The notes under the pieces are model-generated. The model saw only the letters and a program-made list of their open reading frames with translations. It searched no databases and had not been told where the DNA came from. From Pseudoalteromonas luteoviolacea (lineage in GTDB: Bacteria; Pseudomonadota; Gammaproteobacteria; Enterobacterales; Alteromonadaceae): DNA of 64,000 bases. Every line of letters starts with the position of its first letter. The stretch's first letter is position 1. Positions 18,253 through 26,236 of the stretch are shown in pieces. Both the position numbers and the translations under genes were made by a program. The stretch covers positions 43,564-107,563 of the forward strand of contig NZ_JAKFZS010000022.1 in the NCBI RefSeq assembly GCF_021654285.1, read 5' to 3'.

Positions 18253-20685
18253 TTAGTCTTTTTTCACGCTAAGAGTGATTTCACTGACTTTATTTTGCTT
18301 GATCTGTGCATCTGTGTACGGCAAATCAATCAATCCTTTGCCTGCAGCATAGTGCTCACTGGCATCAGAGAAGTGTGGTGAATTCGGATTATTACTTTGT
18401 GAGTAAGTCAACAGACCACGGGCTTGCGGACCGTGCTGATCGAAGCCGACTACCATCATCCAACTAGAGCCATAGTTGATTGGATAACCATCTGTACTCA
18501 AGCCAGTGCTCACTGTCCAATTTTCGTTTAACACTTCTTTTAACGGCGGTGCTAACTGTGGTGCAAACGAGGTCAGATCCATCGCATTGGTTGTTGAGTA
18601 AATATTAAAGCCACCACTGTTGTGCTCCGCGCCTGGCCAAGGGATGCGGCGGTCACCCTTTTGCAAATACTGCAACTCACCCAATGGTGCATCAATGGCG
18701 AAGCCTGCATTTTCAAGGTGCTTACTTGCAGCCAATAACTTAACCAAGGTAGCTTTGTCAGCTTTGACAATACTTGGTGTCACAGCAGGAAATGCTGGAT
18801 TAAATTGCACTAGTAAGTCTTCATCTTCCAATAAGCTAAAGAACTCTTTTGCAAGTGGCGCAGACACCGAGCTTGCATTAAATTTGCCATCCCATTTTGC
18901 AAATGCACGACATGCTGGATCGACAGGCATACTTAAAGTATCAGTCACTTTAAGTGTTTGACCTGCATAAAATGCACATGCAGCCATCACAGTTGGTTTG
19001 TAAAGTTCAAACGACGCACTGGTACCTGTGACGATGCTTTCTAATTCATGACGGTCAAATTTACCATCTGCACCGCGGGCAAAACGCAGTAAGTTTAAGT
19101 TGTAACGCGTACGACGTGTTTGCTTATAATCAGTATGGCCATACAACGGCGAGTAGCCAGTCAGTTTTTCATTTAGGTTCGTTAACCAGTATGAATTATT
19201 GGCATTTTGTACGTAATCTTGACGGCGTAATTTGGGGGCACGTTCATAAGGGACTTCTTGCTGGTAGACCAATGCACTGCTAGTACCCGGTAAAACAGCC
19301 ATACGCGTGTTTTTATACACTTGTGAAATCACCGGATGTGAACGCAGCAGCTCTTCACCCATCGCAGGTAAATCCGGCACGTTAGAATCATCGATGTAAA
19401 ACACTTCACCTTGATTATCTGCCACAAGGGTATTGTTAAACGCCAAACCATCTAGCGTTTTAAAAGTATCGATGAACTCATCTAGGTTATTAGCGCGGTT
19501 CATTGCCAACCAGTGGTCAATACCTTCCAAATTATTTAAGTTGGTATCGCGCACAACATAGGCATTTTTATCATCCCACTTGAAGTTTTTCTGATCTTCA
19601 AGCACATACCCAATTGGCGTTGTGAAGTAGTCTTTCTTCATGGTGATCACGCCCATAGGCGTTAACACATCAACATTAACCTGTTTCTTCTCAATATCTT
19701 GCCATTGGCCATCAAATTTATATTGCAGCGGGTTTGTAGGGTTTAGCTCAAGCTGATAGATGACTTCATGACGTGCAGCTGAGTAGGTATGTGTCCAAGC
19801 AATGTTTTGGTTAAAACCGATATTCACAATCCCCGGTACACCCACCACTGACGCACCCATAGTGCTAAAGTCACCTTCTACACTGGCATGGTTAGCCCAA
19901 AATCTCAGGTTACCATTAAACGGGAAGTGCGGATTTGCAAGTAATAAACCGCGGCCATTGTCAGTCACTTCATGACCCAATGCCCAACCATTTGAGCCCT
20001 GTGTAAGTTGCTTTGGCTTATAATTTGTGTTGTTTGCCATTAACCAAGGCTGTGAATCCTCCCTTTCTTGCTTCGCAATCACTGGCAGCCACTCTGTGCC
20101 TGTACCCGGGTTTGCTTGAAGAATTTGTACCAATAAACGGCCAATGCTATTTTGAACTGCAGACGCTAATACCGATGCAACCACATCTACGCCTTCAATC
20201 GGCTTCACCCACGCTTTACCATCACATGCTGGCGCCAATGTCGCTTTACCCAGATTTACATCTTGTAGATACTGGTTATAACCCGCTGCAAAACCCTCTG
20301 CCAGTGCTCGTGTATCTGCTGAAAGATTGGCATATTCACGCTCAACTCGACCGCGTAAGTCAATAATTTTATAGCCTAAATCTAGGCTTACAAAAAAATT
20401 ATCTTGACCGTTTTTATGTGGACCCAAATACTTGGCTCGCTCGCCTTTAACACGCACATAACCATCCGCCAAAATACAAGCATGATCTTGTGCTTGGGCA
20501 TACGCATTACCATAGCCTAAGCCAAATAAAGATTTCGCCTGAATATGCGGAATACCATGCTCGGTACGCGTGATCTTGACATCTTCGCTCAGACTCATTG
20601 ACGACGTACTCGCCTCTGCGCCGAAATGAATACCAGTTATGGCACATGCCGCCAAAATTGGTACTAATGTAGATTTTAACTTCAT
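18253..20685 (-). CDS. Exported penicillin-acylase-family (PvdQ-like) N-acyl hydrolase
   Basis: 810 residues with a clear signal peptide (about 1-25, ending GAEA). It has the layout of Ntn-hydrolase acylases: a small alpha region, a spacer, then an autocleavage point with the N-terminal nucleophile of the beta chain at Ser231 (QGSNGWALG), followed by LLLANPHFP. Members cleave amides of fatty acids: PvdQ removes the myristoyl cap from the pyoverdine precursor, and others hydrolyse acyl-homoserine lactones or aculeacin. Lying next to a FAAL-initiated NRPS, the likeliest job is periplasmic deacylation of the product. Quorum-signal or lipopeptide degradation remains an alternative. It is transcribed away from the Fur-boxed sigma gene. 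Confidence 0.88.
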   Translation of the reverse strand: MKLKSTLVPILAACAITGIHFGAEASTSSMSLSEDVKITRTEHGIPHIQAKSLFGLGYGNAYAQAQDHACILADGYVRVKGERAKYLGPHKNGQDNFFVSLDLGYKIIDLRGRVEREYANLSADTRALAEGFAAGYNQYLQDVNLGKATLAPACDGKAWVKPIEGVDVVASVLASAVQNSIGRLLVQILQANPGTGTEWLPVIAKQEREDSQPWLMANNTNYKPKQLTQGSNGWALGHEVTDNGRGLLLANPHFPFNGNLRFWANHASVEGDFSTMGASVVGVPGIVNIGFNQNIAWTHTYSAARHEVIYQLELNPTNPLQYKFDGQWQDIEKKQVNVDVLTPMGVITMKKDYFTTPIGYVLEDQKNFKWDDKNAYVVRDTNLNNLEGIDHWLAMNRANNLDEFIDTFKTLDGLAFNNTLVADNQGEVFYIDDSNVPDLPAMGEELLRSHPVISQVYKNTRMAVLPGTSSALVYQQEVPYERAPKLRRQDYVQNANNSYWLTNLNEKLTGYSPLYGHTDYKQTRRTRYNLNLLRFARGADGKFDRHELESIVTGTSASFELYKPTVMAACAFYAGQTLKVTDTLSMPVDPACRAFAKWDGKFNASSVSAPLAKEFFSLLEDEDLLVQFNPAFPAVTPSIVKADKATLVKLLAASKHLENAGFAIDAPLGELQYLQKGDRRIPWPGAEHNSGGFNIYSTTNAMDLTSFAPQLAPPLKEVLNENWTVSTGLSTDGYPINYGSSWMMVVGFDQHGPQARGLLTYSQSNNPNSPHFSDASEHYAAGKGLIDLPYTDAQIKQNKVSEITLSVKKD

Positions 20686-20871
20686 AACTTTCCTTAAGTT
20701 CTTAAACGCTTCGAAAATTTAAACCCGTGCACTCAAGACGATACAAACCGCAAAAAACCAAAGAAAATAACAAGATTATTTGTTGCAAAATAAGCAATTA
20801 AAGTTAAACAAAAAGAACCAAATTTAATTCACAGTTAATTTTCGTTTAATTATCAAAGCCGCATAAAACAC

Positions 20872-20926
20872 TTGACTGTTAATAGAAGATCAAAATAACA
20901 TAATAGTGATAATAATTCGCATTATC
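20872..20926 (+). promoter_or_regulatory. Fur-box promoter of ECF sigma gene
   Basis: GATAATAATTCGCATTATC at 20908-20926 matches the 19-bp Fur consensus (GATAATGATAATCATTATC) at 15 positions, with both outer hexamers intact. A possible -35 TTGACT (20872-20877) and -10 TAACAT (20896-20901) lie just upstream, so Fur bound here would cover the start site. The same intergenic region must also hold the divergent acylase promoter. Confidence 0.8.
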
Positions 20927-20966
20927 TATTACGGATCAACTTTCAAGACAAATAGGAGTGAATACA

Positions 20967-21488
20967 GTGCAGCTGTGCAACAAGTGGTCTAAAGTGATTG
21001 CTGAGAATGAGGCAAAATTACTGGCTTATTTGAATAACATCTTACGCTGCCCATATCTGGCCGAGGATGCCCTACAAGATACATTTTTACGCTTGTCAGG
21101 TATGTCTAAATGCCAAGATTGTCAGGTCAAAAATACCAAAAGCTATTGCTATCAAGTTGCGAGAAACATTGCCATTGATATGATCCGAAAACAAACTCGA
21201 GAGTCTTTAGTGGATTTAGAGTCTATTCAAACTGAACAGTTTGATGATGAGAGCTCAAATCTTGAAGAAAAGTATATTGATGCGCAACTGTCAGACAAGG
21301 TAAACAGCACCATTGGCAAACTATCTAAACGCCATCAAAACGTGGTCAGTTTTTACCGCGACGGACGCTTAAAGCAGAAAGAAATTGCCAAGATGTACCA
21401 TATTTCACCGACGTTAGTGAATTTTATGATTAAAGAAGCGATTCAATCTTGTCAAAATGAACTGCAAGCAGGTGCTGTTGCTCACTAA
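20967..21488 (+). CDS. ECF RNA polymerase sigma factor, FecI/PvdS type
   Basis: About 173 residues. Region 2 is visible (AEDALQDTFLRLSG, then AIDMIRKQTR), as is region 4 (LSKRHQNVV... LKQKEIAKMYHISPTLV), the pattern of iron-starvation sigma factors. The frame is open from GTG 20958, but the AGGAG site overlaps that codon; the second GTG at 20967, eight bases further on, has proper spacing. A Fur box precedes it and no FecR-type anti-sigma gene lies next to it, as with pvdS. It probably directs transcription of the neighbouring NRPS cluster when iron is scarce. The target promoters could not be recognised by eye. It ends convergent with the TerB gene, overlapping by 4 nt. Confidence 0.88.
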   Translation: MQLCNKWSKVIAENEAKLLAYLNNILRCPYLAEDALQDTFLRLSGMSKCQDCQVKNTKSYCYQVARNIAIDMIRKQTRESLVDLESIQTEQFDDESSNLEEKYIDAQLSDKVNSTIGKLSKRHQNVVSFYRDGRLKQKEIAKMYHISPTLVNFMIKEAIQSCQNELQAGAVAH

Positions 21489-21964
21489 TCAGGTAAACCC
21501 AAAGCATTCTTGACATTGAGCTTGGCGGCGATAAAGTCGCCATGCGCTACATACATCAAACTAGCTAATTTACGCACAGTATAGTCCTCTTGTGGGTCTA
21601 ACTTACCATCTGCAAATGCGACCATCCACAGTAGCTCAATCACTTCAATACGCGCTTCTTCACTGGTGTTATCATTAACGACTTTCACAAATCGATGTAA
21701 ATCTATCGCTTCATCAACCAATTTCTGCGCCTCAGAGCAAATTAAGTCACTGCTATCAGCTGATAACTGACAATGCTGCTGCAACAATTTAGTTATCATT
21801 TTTAACTCATCTGGCGCAATGTCATTATCTGCTCTCATCACTTCAACCATCAAGGCACCTAAAGCAGTCGCAAAATCGACTGGCGCAGGATGCTCAGACT
21901 GAGAGTCCAATTTAGATAAAAATAGCCTTATACGTTCTAACAATTGTCGCCCCTTTTGATACAA
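21485..21964 (-). CDS. TerB-family protein
   Basis: 159 residues, all-helical and acidic. It carries the TerB/DjlA-like hallmark of two helical pairs: ALGALMVEVMRADNDI with DELK, and IELLWMVAFADGKLDPQED. TerB domains bind metal and associate with membranes, and are named after tellurite resistance. No other ter gene is nearby, so a tellurite role is not supported. No signal peptide. The start at ATG 21964 is close to the lipoprotein gene on the other strand, so the two may share a promoter region. Confidence 0.8.
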   Translation of the reverse strand: MYQKGRQLLERIRLFLSKLDSQSEHPAPVDFATALGALMVEVMRADNDIAPDELKMITKLLQQHCQLSADSSDLICSEAQKLVDEAIDLHRFVKVVNDNTSEEARIEVIELLWMVAFADGKLDPQEDYTVRKLASLMYVAHGDFIAAKLNVKNALGLPD

Positions 21965-22003
21965 TTAGTAAATAAATGCTCTTTCAATGGTTTGATTGTA
22001 AAT

Positions 22004-22387
22004 ATGCAGCCTCGCAATACTTTAACGAATAATGTCGCCGTAAAAATGCTCACAATTATATCACTTAGCTTGCTCAGTGCCTGTAACTTTACGCCAAATA
22101 AAATCGGTGCTACCGAAAAGTACTATGATTTTGATCACAAAGTACATTACGAACAAATTAAGTATAACGATGACCATTATTACTTACAGATAAAATCGGA
22201 TTCCTACGCGCATTTTTTGCAACAAAGTGTGTTTTTATTGCGTCACAGCCAATCATTGTGTCGTGGTACTAAACCACAAATATTATTGCATGGAGGTGTA
22301 CAAAAGTTTGACCGTTTACCAACTTACCCTCGCCCATATCAGCCCGATCTGCGCGTCGAAGTTAAGTGTATAAAGGAAGAAAAATAA
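22004..22387 (+). CDS. Small putative lipoprotein
   Basis: About 127 residues from ATG 22004. A hydrophobic stretch ends in the lipobox LLSAC, so Cys is the likely lipidated residue after signal peptidase II cleavage. The mature part is rich in Tyr, His and Lys (YYDFDHKVHYEQIKYNDDHY) and contains two further Cys that could form a disulfide. I do not recognise the family. The start is uncertain: ATG 22046 would also leave a short lipoprotein signal, and neither has a clear ribosome binding site. A hairpin at 22398-22424 follows. Confidence 0.6.
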   Translation: MQPRNTLTNNVAVKMLTIISLSLLSACNFTPNKIGATEKYYDFDHKVHYEQIKYNDDHYYLQIKSDSYAHFLQQSVFLLRHSQSLCRGTKPQILLHGGVQKFDRLPTYPRPYQPDLRVEVKCIKEEK

Positions 22388-22397
22388 CCTAATCAAG

Positions 22398-22424
22398 ACC
22401 AGCATCCAAGTATGGGATGCTGGT
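22398..22424. terminator. Hairpin between convergent genes
   Basis: A perfect 10-bp stem, ACCAGCATCC / GGATGCTGGT with loop AAGTATG, lies 10 bases after the lipoprotein stop and 14 bases from the stop of the opposing gene. It lacks a long T-run, so termination may be weak in either direction. Confidence 0.6.
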
Positions 22425-22438
22425 TAATGATAACAAGA

Positions 22439-23041
22439 TTAGTCTTGATATCCCCATGGCGCTTTTGGCGCTTTAACAGGCTTTGTTAAATCGAAGTCAA
22501 CTCTAAACTCACGTCCTTGACGTATCAAGCGGTAAGTAAACTTGTCATCATAAATAAACATCTGCCATGTATTCCCCATTGATTGTGGGATAGCATGCTT
22601 AATGAACAGCTCTTTTGAATATTGATCAGCTGGGAATGATTGCACATTGTCAAAACCGGCATCGACAGTGTGGCCACCATACATAGTCGATTTATCATCA
22701 CTACCATCTTTATGGCGATGGTCGTGTTTAAGACTCAGACCGCTGCCTGTTTTTGTAATGATCCAAGTGCGCGACGCATCTTTACCAACATGAAATGGAA
22801 CTTGCAACTCACGTTCGTTACAACGACGAACATGCATAACCAGCCGCTCTTCGCTAAATGCGCTAGGGCCCTGATTATCTAATGTCACTTTGCCTTCATA
22901 TGCTTTTCCACAATGCGCTTTTATTTTATCAAAAAAAGCATCATGAGTTGGAATAGAGACAAGTGGCGCAGGGCGAGCGATAGCAGCACTACTGGCGATT
23001 ACGGTCGCAGCAGCTAATAAAGAAGCTGTAAACTTATTCAT
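22439..23041 (-). CDS. Exported protein of unknown function
   Basis: 200 residues from ATG 23041, chosen because AGGA lies ahead of it and MNKFTASLLAAATVIASSAAIA is a standard signal peptide; a longer frame begins at 23098 without support. The mature protein contains two Cys (AHCGKAYEG and RRCNERE), several His-rich turns (KHDHRHKDGSDDKS) and an FDLTKPV stretch near the end. It resembles conserved periplasmic proteins of marine gammaproteobacteria without an assigned role. Single-gene unit between the lipoprotein and leuD. Confidence 0.65.
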   Translation of the reverse strand: MNKFTASLLAAATVIASSAAIARPAPLVSIPTHDAFFDKIKAHCGKAYEGKVTLDNQGPSAFSEERLVMHVRRCNERELQVPFHVGKDASRTWIITKTGSGLSLKHDHRHKDGSDDKSTMYGGHTVDAGFDNVQSFPADQYSKELFIKHAIPQSMGNTWQMFIYDDKFTYRLIRQGREFRVDFDLTKPVKAPKAPWGYQD

Positions 23042-23130
23042 CGAAATGTTCCTAAATATGAAAAGCCAAAGACTAGAACGCCTTTGGCATAATGGCAAAA
23101 AAATGCGATGGTTGGTTTAGAAGTCGAGAA

Positions 23131-23730
23131 TCATTGCCACGGCCTTGCAGTCTGCAGCTTTTGCTCAAAGGCATCAATATAGTGATTAAGCTGCTCTGTT
23201 TCTCCAATAAAATCTAAACCACTGAGTAACCTTGCCTTGATATCCGAACGGACCTCAAAAGGAATATCGGCAAAGTGCTCGCTACAGATCACTTGGTTTT
23301 CAAGATCAATCTCTATGTGCACTTGCGGATGCGCCTCACACACCGCAAATAAACCATCTAACACCTCAGCAGGCAATGCCACGCAAAGCATCTGATTGTT
23401 GCCACAATTATTGAAGAAAATATCTGCAAAGCTTTCTGCCAAGATCACACTAAAGCCATATTGCTTAAGTGCCCAAGGCGCATGCTCTCGAGACGAACCG
23501 CAGCCAAAGTTGTCCCGAGTCAATAAGACCGTAGCACCTTGATAGCGCTCAAAATTCAGCACAAACTCTGGATCAGGCTCGCCACTGTCTAAATATCTCC
23601 AATCGTAAAAAAGTGCTTTATCAAAACCATCTCGACTCGTTGACGTTAAAAATTGCTTAGGGATAATTTGGTCAGTATCAACGTTGTTTTTATCCAATGG
23701 CGCCATTAACCCACTATGATACTTGCTCAT
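23131..23730 (-). CDS. leuD: 3-isopropylmalate dehydratase small subunit
   Basis: 199 residues, normal for LeuD. The conserved FGCGSSREHAPWAL segment and the DTDQIIPKQFL start are present. With LeuC it forms the aconitase-like isomerase that turns 2-isopropylmalate into 3-isopropylmalate in leucine synthesis. Its ATG overlaps the leuC stop by 4 nt, so translation is coupled. Last gene of leuABCD. Confidence 0.98.
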   Translation of the reverse strand: MSKYHSGLMAPLDKNNVDTDQIIPKQFLTSTSRDGFDKALFYDWRYLDSGEPDPEFVLNFERYQGATVLLTRDNFGCGSSREHAPWALKQYGFSVILAESFADIFFNNCGNNQMLCVALPAEVLDGLFAVCEAHPQVHIEIDLENQVICSEHFADIPFEVRSDIKARLLSGLDFIGETEQLNHYIDAFEQKLQTARPWQ

Positions 23731-25130
23731 CTTTGCGCTCCTCGGATATCTGTAAATCGACCTGCGATTGCCGCCGCAGCCGCCATTGCCGGACTAACCA
23801 AATGAGTTCGTCCACCCCGACCCTGTCGGCCTTCAAAGTTACGATTCGACGTGGATGCACAGCGTTTGCCAGCACCTAATCTATCGTCATTCATGGCCAG
23901 GCACATAGAGCAACCCGGTTCACGCCATTCAAAGCCCGCAGCCACGAAAATATCAGCCAGCCCTTCTTGCTCAGCCTGTTGTTTTACTAAACCAGAGCCC
24001 GGTACTATCAGCGCTTCTACACCTTGAGCGACTTTCTTACCTTCAACTATTTTTGCGGCAGCGCGTAAGTCTTCAATGCGGCTATTGGTACAAGAGCCAA
24101 TGAATACCGTGTCAACTTTAGCATCAGATAACCTCTGCCCAGCTTCGAGCCCCATATAACGCAGTGCTGATCGCATGGAGTCAGCTTTGATAAGATCTTG
24201 CTCTTCATCCGGATTTGGTATCAACTCATCAATGCCAATCACTTGCTCGGGGCTCGTGCCCCACGTCACCTGAGGCTGAATGTCTTCAGCATCCATTTCA
24301 ACCACGCGATCAAACTGCGCACCCTCATCTGAATGCAGCGTTTTCCAATACGCAACAGCGTGAGTGAAATCGTCATCTTTTGGTGCAAAAGGACGCCCTT
24401 GCAAATAGGCATAAGTTATCTCATCAGGGGCAATTAGACCGGCCTTTGCGCCCATCTCTATGCTCATGTTGCAAAGCGTCATACGTGACTCCATCGACAA
24501 AGCTTCGATGGCAGTGCCGCAAAACTCTGCGACATATCCAGTGCCACCAGCAGTGCCGAGCTCACCGATCACGGCCATAATTAAGTCTTTTGCGGTGACG
24601 GTTGGTCGCAGTACACCATTGATCTGGATTTTGAGTGACTTCGCTTTTTTCTGCTGCAGTGTTTGCGTTGCCAAAACATGCTCTACTTCTGAGGTACCGA
24701 TACCATGTGCTAATGCCCCAAAAGCACCATGGGTCGACGTATGGCTATCACCACATACTATGGTTGTGCCGGGTAATGTGATCCCTTGTTCAGGCCCCAT
24801 GACATGAACAATCCCCTGATTAATCGATTCCAAATCATAAAGCTCGACACCAAATTCAGCACAATTATTTGCCAGCGCTTGAAGTTGATTTTTGCTCACT
24901 TCACTGGCTGCATCAATCGAACGGCTTTTGGTTGATACGTTGTGATCCATAGTCGCAAAAGTTTTTTCTGGACAACGTACTGGACGGTTTTTCTCTCTCA
25001 GACCGGCAAATGCTTGCGGGGACGTCACCTCATGCACTAAATGCCTGTCGATATACAGTAAATCTGTCTGTTCATTAATTTGCGCAACCACATGGGATTG
25101 CCAAATCTTATCGTATAAAGTCTGTGCCAC
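23727..25130 (-). CDS. leuC: 3-isopropylmalate dehydratase large subunit
   Basis: 467 residues. The Fe-S cluster cysteines appear in GSCTNSR and in GCSMCLAMN; VCGDSHTSTHGAFG and RNFEGRQG are also family signatures. It is the catalytic cluster-bearing partner of LeuD. It starts 29 bases after leuB ends and overlaps leuD. Cytoplasmic enzyme of leucine synthesis. Confidence 0.98.
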   Translation of the reverse strand: MAQTLYDKIWQSHVVAQINEQTDLLYIDRHLVHEVTSPQAFAGLREKNRPVRCPEKTFATMDHNVSTKSRSIDAASEVSKNQLQALANNCAEFGVELYDLESINQGIVHVMGPEQGITLPGTTIVCGDSHTSTHGAFGALAHGIGTSEVEHVLATQTLQQKKAKSLKIQINGVLRPTVTAKDLIMAVIGELGTAGGTGYVAEFCGTAIEALSMESRMTLCNMSIEMGAKAGLIAPDEITYAYLQGRPFAPKDDDFTHAVAYWKTLHSDEGAQFDRVVEMDAEDIQPQVTWGTSPEQVIGIDELIPNPDEEQDLIKADSMRSALRYMGLEAGQRLSDAKVDTVFIGSCTNSRIEDLRAAAKIVEGKKVAQGVEALIVPGSGLVKQQAEQEGLADIFVAAGFEWREPGCSMCLAMNDDRLGAGKRCASTSNRNFEGRQGRGGRTHLVSPAMAAAAAIAGRFTDIRGAQR

Positions 25131-25159
25131 TTGCTACATCCTTCCTTTAAAAACGAATC

Positions 25160-26236
25160 TTAAATGCGATCAACTATCGCTTGCGCAACATCTTGCGTGG
25201 TATACCCAGCTTGTGGATAAATATCTGGTGTGCCCACCCCTTGTGCAACGGCTTCTGCGACGGCTTTTTCAATGCGTCTGGCTGCCTCATCTTCACCCAG
25301 TGAATAACGCAACATTAAAGCGGCACTTAAGATTTGTGCGATTGGATTTGCAATGCCTTTGCCTGCAATATCAGGGGCAGATCCACCAGCAGGTTCATAC
25401 AAACCAAACCCAGACTGATTTAAACTCGCCGACGGTAGTAGCCCCATAGAGCCGGTTATCATGGCGCATTCATCAGACAATATATCGCCAAACAAATTGT
25501 CACATAAAAGCACATCAAACTGGCTAGGTTGCTTCACCAACTGCATCGCAGCATTATCGATATAGATATGCTCAAGCGTGACATCAGGATAATCTTGGCT
25601 GACTTCAATCACGACCTCTCGCCACAATACACTGGATGCTAAAACATTTGATTTATCAACCGATGTAACATGATTACGACGTAAACGTGCGGCATCAAAA
25701 GCAAAACGTGCAATGCGCTCAATTTCTTTACGGCTGTACTTTTGTGTATCGAAAGCAAACTCACTGTCACCACTGCCTTGACGGCCCTTTTCACCAAAGT
25801 AGATCCCACCTGTTAGCTCTCGCACACATAAAATGTCAAACCCTTGTGCACTGATGTCTTCACGCAGTGGCGATGCCGCGCTCAGGGCCGGTAAAAGCTG
25901 CGCAGGCCTAAGATTACAAAATAGGCCAAAGTGCTTTCTAAGTGGTAATAAAGATGCACGCTCCGGCTGTTTTTCCGGTGGTAAATCAGCCCATTTTGGT
26001 CCCCCTACAGAGCCAAACAAGATTGCATCGGCTTGCTCACATGCGGACAATGTATGTGCTGGTAATGCCTCACCAAATTCATCGATTGCAGCGCCGCCAA
26101 TGGCTTGATGAACCAAATTTAATTGAAACGCAAATTCTTCACTCACGCGTTCAAGCACACGCTGGGCAGCAGCCATTACCTCAGGGCCTATGCCATCGCC
26201 TGCCAAGACTGCGACTTGATAACTTTTTTGACTCAT
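25160..26236 (-). CDS. leuB: 3-isopropylmalate dehydrogenase
   Basis: 358 residues. The family markers are AVLAGDGIGPEVM at the start, FGSVGGPKW, the substrate-binding RELTGGIYFG, SVDKSNVLASS, and the NAD-binding YEPAGGSAPDIAGKG. It oxidises and decarboxylates 3-isopropylmalate to 2-ketoisocaproate. The ATG overlaps the leuA stop codon by 4 nt. Confidence 0.98.
   Translation of the reverse strand: MSQKSYQVAVLAGDGIGPEVMAAAQRVLERVSEEFAFQLNLVHQAIGGAAIDEFGEALPAHTLSACEQADAILFGSVGGPKWADLPPEKQPERASLLPLRKHFGLFCNLRPAQLLPALSAASPLREDISAQGFDILCVRELTGGIYFGEKGRQGSGDSEFAFDTQKYSRKEIERIARFAFDAARLRRNHVTSVDKSNVLASSVLWREVVIEVSQDYPDVTLEHIYIDNAAMQLVKQPSQFDVLLCDNLFGDILSDECAMITGSMGLLPSASLNQSGFGLYEPAGGSAPDIAGKGIANPIAQILSAALMLRYSLGEDEAARRIEKAVAEAVAQGVGTPDIYPQAGYTTQDVAQAIVDRI

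Noticed and set aside
18253..20685. Acylase as a plain quorum-quenching AHL acylase
   Set aside because: Possible, but its position beside a FAAL-started NRPS and an iron-type sigma factor makes product deacylation the better reading. Kept as an alternative in the entry.
21485..21964. Tellurite-resistance operon
   Set aside because: Only a lone TerB-like gene is present; no terA, terC, terD or terZ is near.
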